Assembly: GCF_019414865.1 (NCBI RefSeq)
Contig: NZ_DXLG01000078.1
Span: 1 to 7,401, forward strand
Source: Veillonella sp.
GTDB lineage: Bacteria; Bacillota; Negativicutes; Veillonellales; Veillonellaceae
DNA length: 7,401 bases
Reading direction: 5' to 3'
Shown here: piece by piece, positions 7,229 to 7,401 of the stretch
Numbering within the stretch: the first letter of the stretch is position 1
How the letters are laid out: each line of letters begins with the position of its first letter
Notes under the pieces: model-generated
Database searches by the model: none
Told to the model about the DNA's origin: nothing
The model's input: only the letters and a program-made list of their open reading frames with translations
Translations under genes and position numbers: made by a program

Positions 7229-7268
7229 GATTGATTTCTACGTCTAGATATAATAGGATTAATCAATC
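7229..7268 (+). repeat. Short inverted repeat after narI
   Basis: GATTGATT at 7229-7236 is the exact inverse complement of AATCAATC at 7261-7268, with 24 bases between them. The spacer holds a TATAAT at 7249-7254 without a -35 at the right distance. In RNA this would be a weak 8-bp A-U-rich stem just before the terminator. Chance occurrence in AT-rich DNA is quite possible. Confidence 0.3.
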
Positions 7269-7271
7269 TAT

Positions 7272-7326
7272 AGCCCCTTGTAGTAGTGAAAGTATATATT
7301 CACTACTACAAGGGGCTTTTTATTTT
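7272..7326 (+). terminator. Strong intrinsic terminator of the narGHJI operon
   Basis: Bases 7272-7290 pair perfectly with 7299-7317, a 19-bp stem with a GCCCC/GGGGC base and an 8-base loop. It is followed by TTTTTATTTT. The stem begins 53 bases after the narI stop. The opposite strand has no T-run after the stem, so it works in the + direction only. It marks narI as the last gene of the operon. Confidence 0.94.
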
Positions 7327-7401
7327 CATATTCTATATTAGATTGTATTTTACTCTCTGTAGATAAGGAATTTGTTTATTGTAATAAGATTAGAACTACT
7401 A

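Noticed and set aside
7231..7266. FNR box made from TTGAT (7231-7235) and ATCAA (7262-7266)
   Set aside because: An FNR box needs the halves four bases apart; here they are 26 bases apart and lie after the last gene.
1..7401. CRISPR array, insertion sequence, tRNA/rRNA or phage-like module
   Set aside because: No regular direct repeats, transposase-like frame, tRNA cloverleaf or rRNA sequence is visible; the window is filled by the regulator and narGHJI.

Overview
This window carries a complete respiratory (membrane-bound) nitrate reductase operon, narG-narH-narJ-narI, all on the + strand. A gene for a Crp/Fnr-family regulator lies directly upstream. The proteins resemble the E. coli and Bacillus Nar proteins along their whole length, and I see no frameshift or truncation. 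The AT-rich intergenic DNA, moderate GC in genes, strong bias towards GGT/CGT-type codons in the nar genes, strong AGGAGG ribosome sites and a TTG start suggest a low-GC Firmicutes-type anaerobe. My best guess is Veillonella or another member of the Negativicutes. That guess is from memory of sequence style, not from a search.

Layout. Bases 1-176 are an AT-rich leader without a gene. They hold a Crp/Fnr-type operator (30-45) placed exactly as in a class II activator-dependent promoter relative to a perfect TATAAT (67-72). Bases 177-863 encode the regulator. Bases 874-911 form an intrinsic terminator in the 71-base gap before narG. Bases 935-7218 hold narGHJI with every junction overlapping (11, 1 and 4 bases). 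Bases 7272-7326 form a strong terminator, and the remaining 75 bases show no gene.

How it works together. NarG (Mo-bisMGD catalytic subunit, FS0 cluster) and NarH (four Fe-S clusters) sit on the cytoplasmic face and are anchored by NarI, a di-heme b quinol oxidase. NarJ is the dedicated assembly chaperone and is not part of the final enzyme. Electrons pass from quinol through the NarI hemes, the NarH clusters and FS0 to the molybdenum, where nitrate becomes nitrite. The regulator has a CRP-like recognition helix that fits the upstream operator. It lacks both the cysteine clusters of oxygen-sensing FNR and the cAMP-phosphate residues of CRP, so its signal is unclear.

The enzyme system itself is well known. 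The less ordinary points are regulatory: a likely self-activated regulator promoter, and a terminator just before narG that leaves almost no room for a separate narG promoter. No nitrate transporter or molybdenum-cofactor gene is present in this window.
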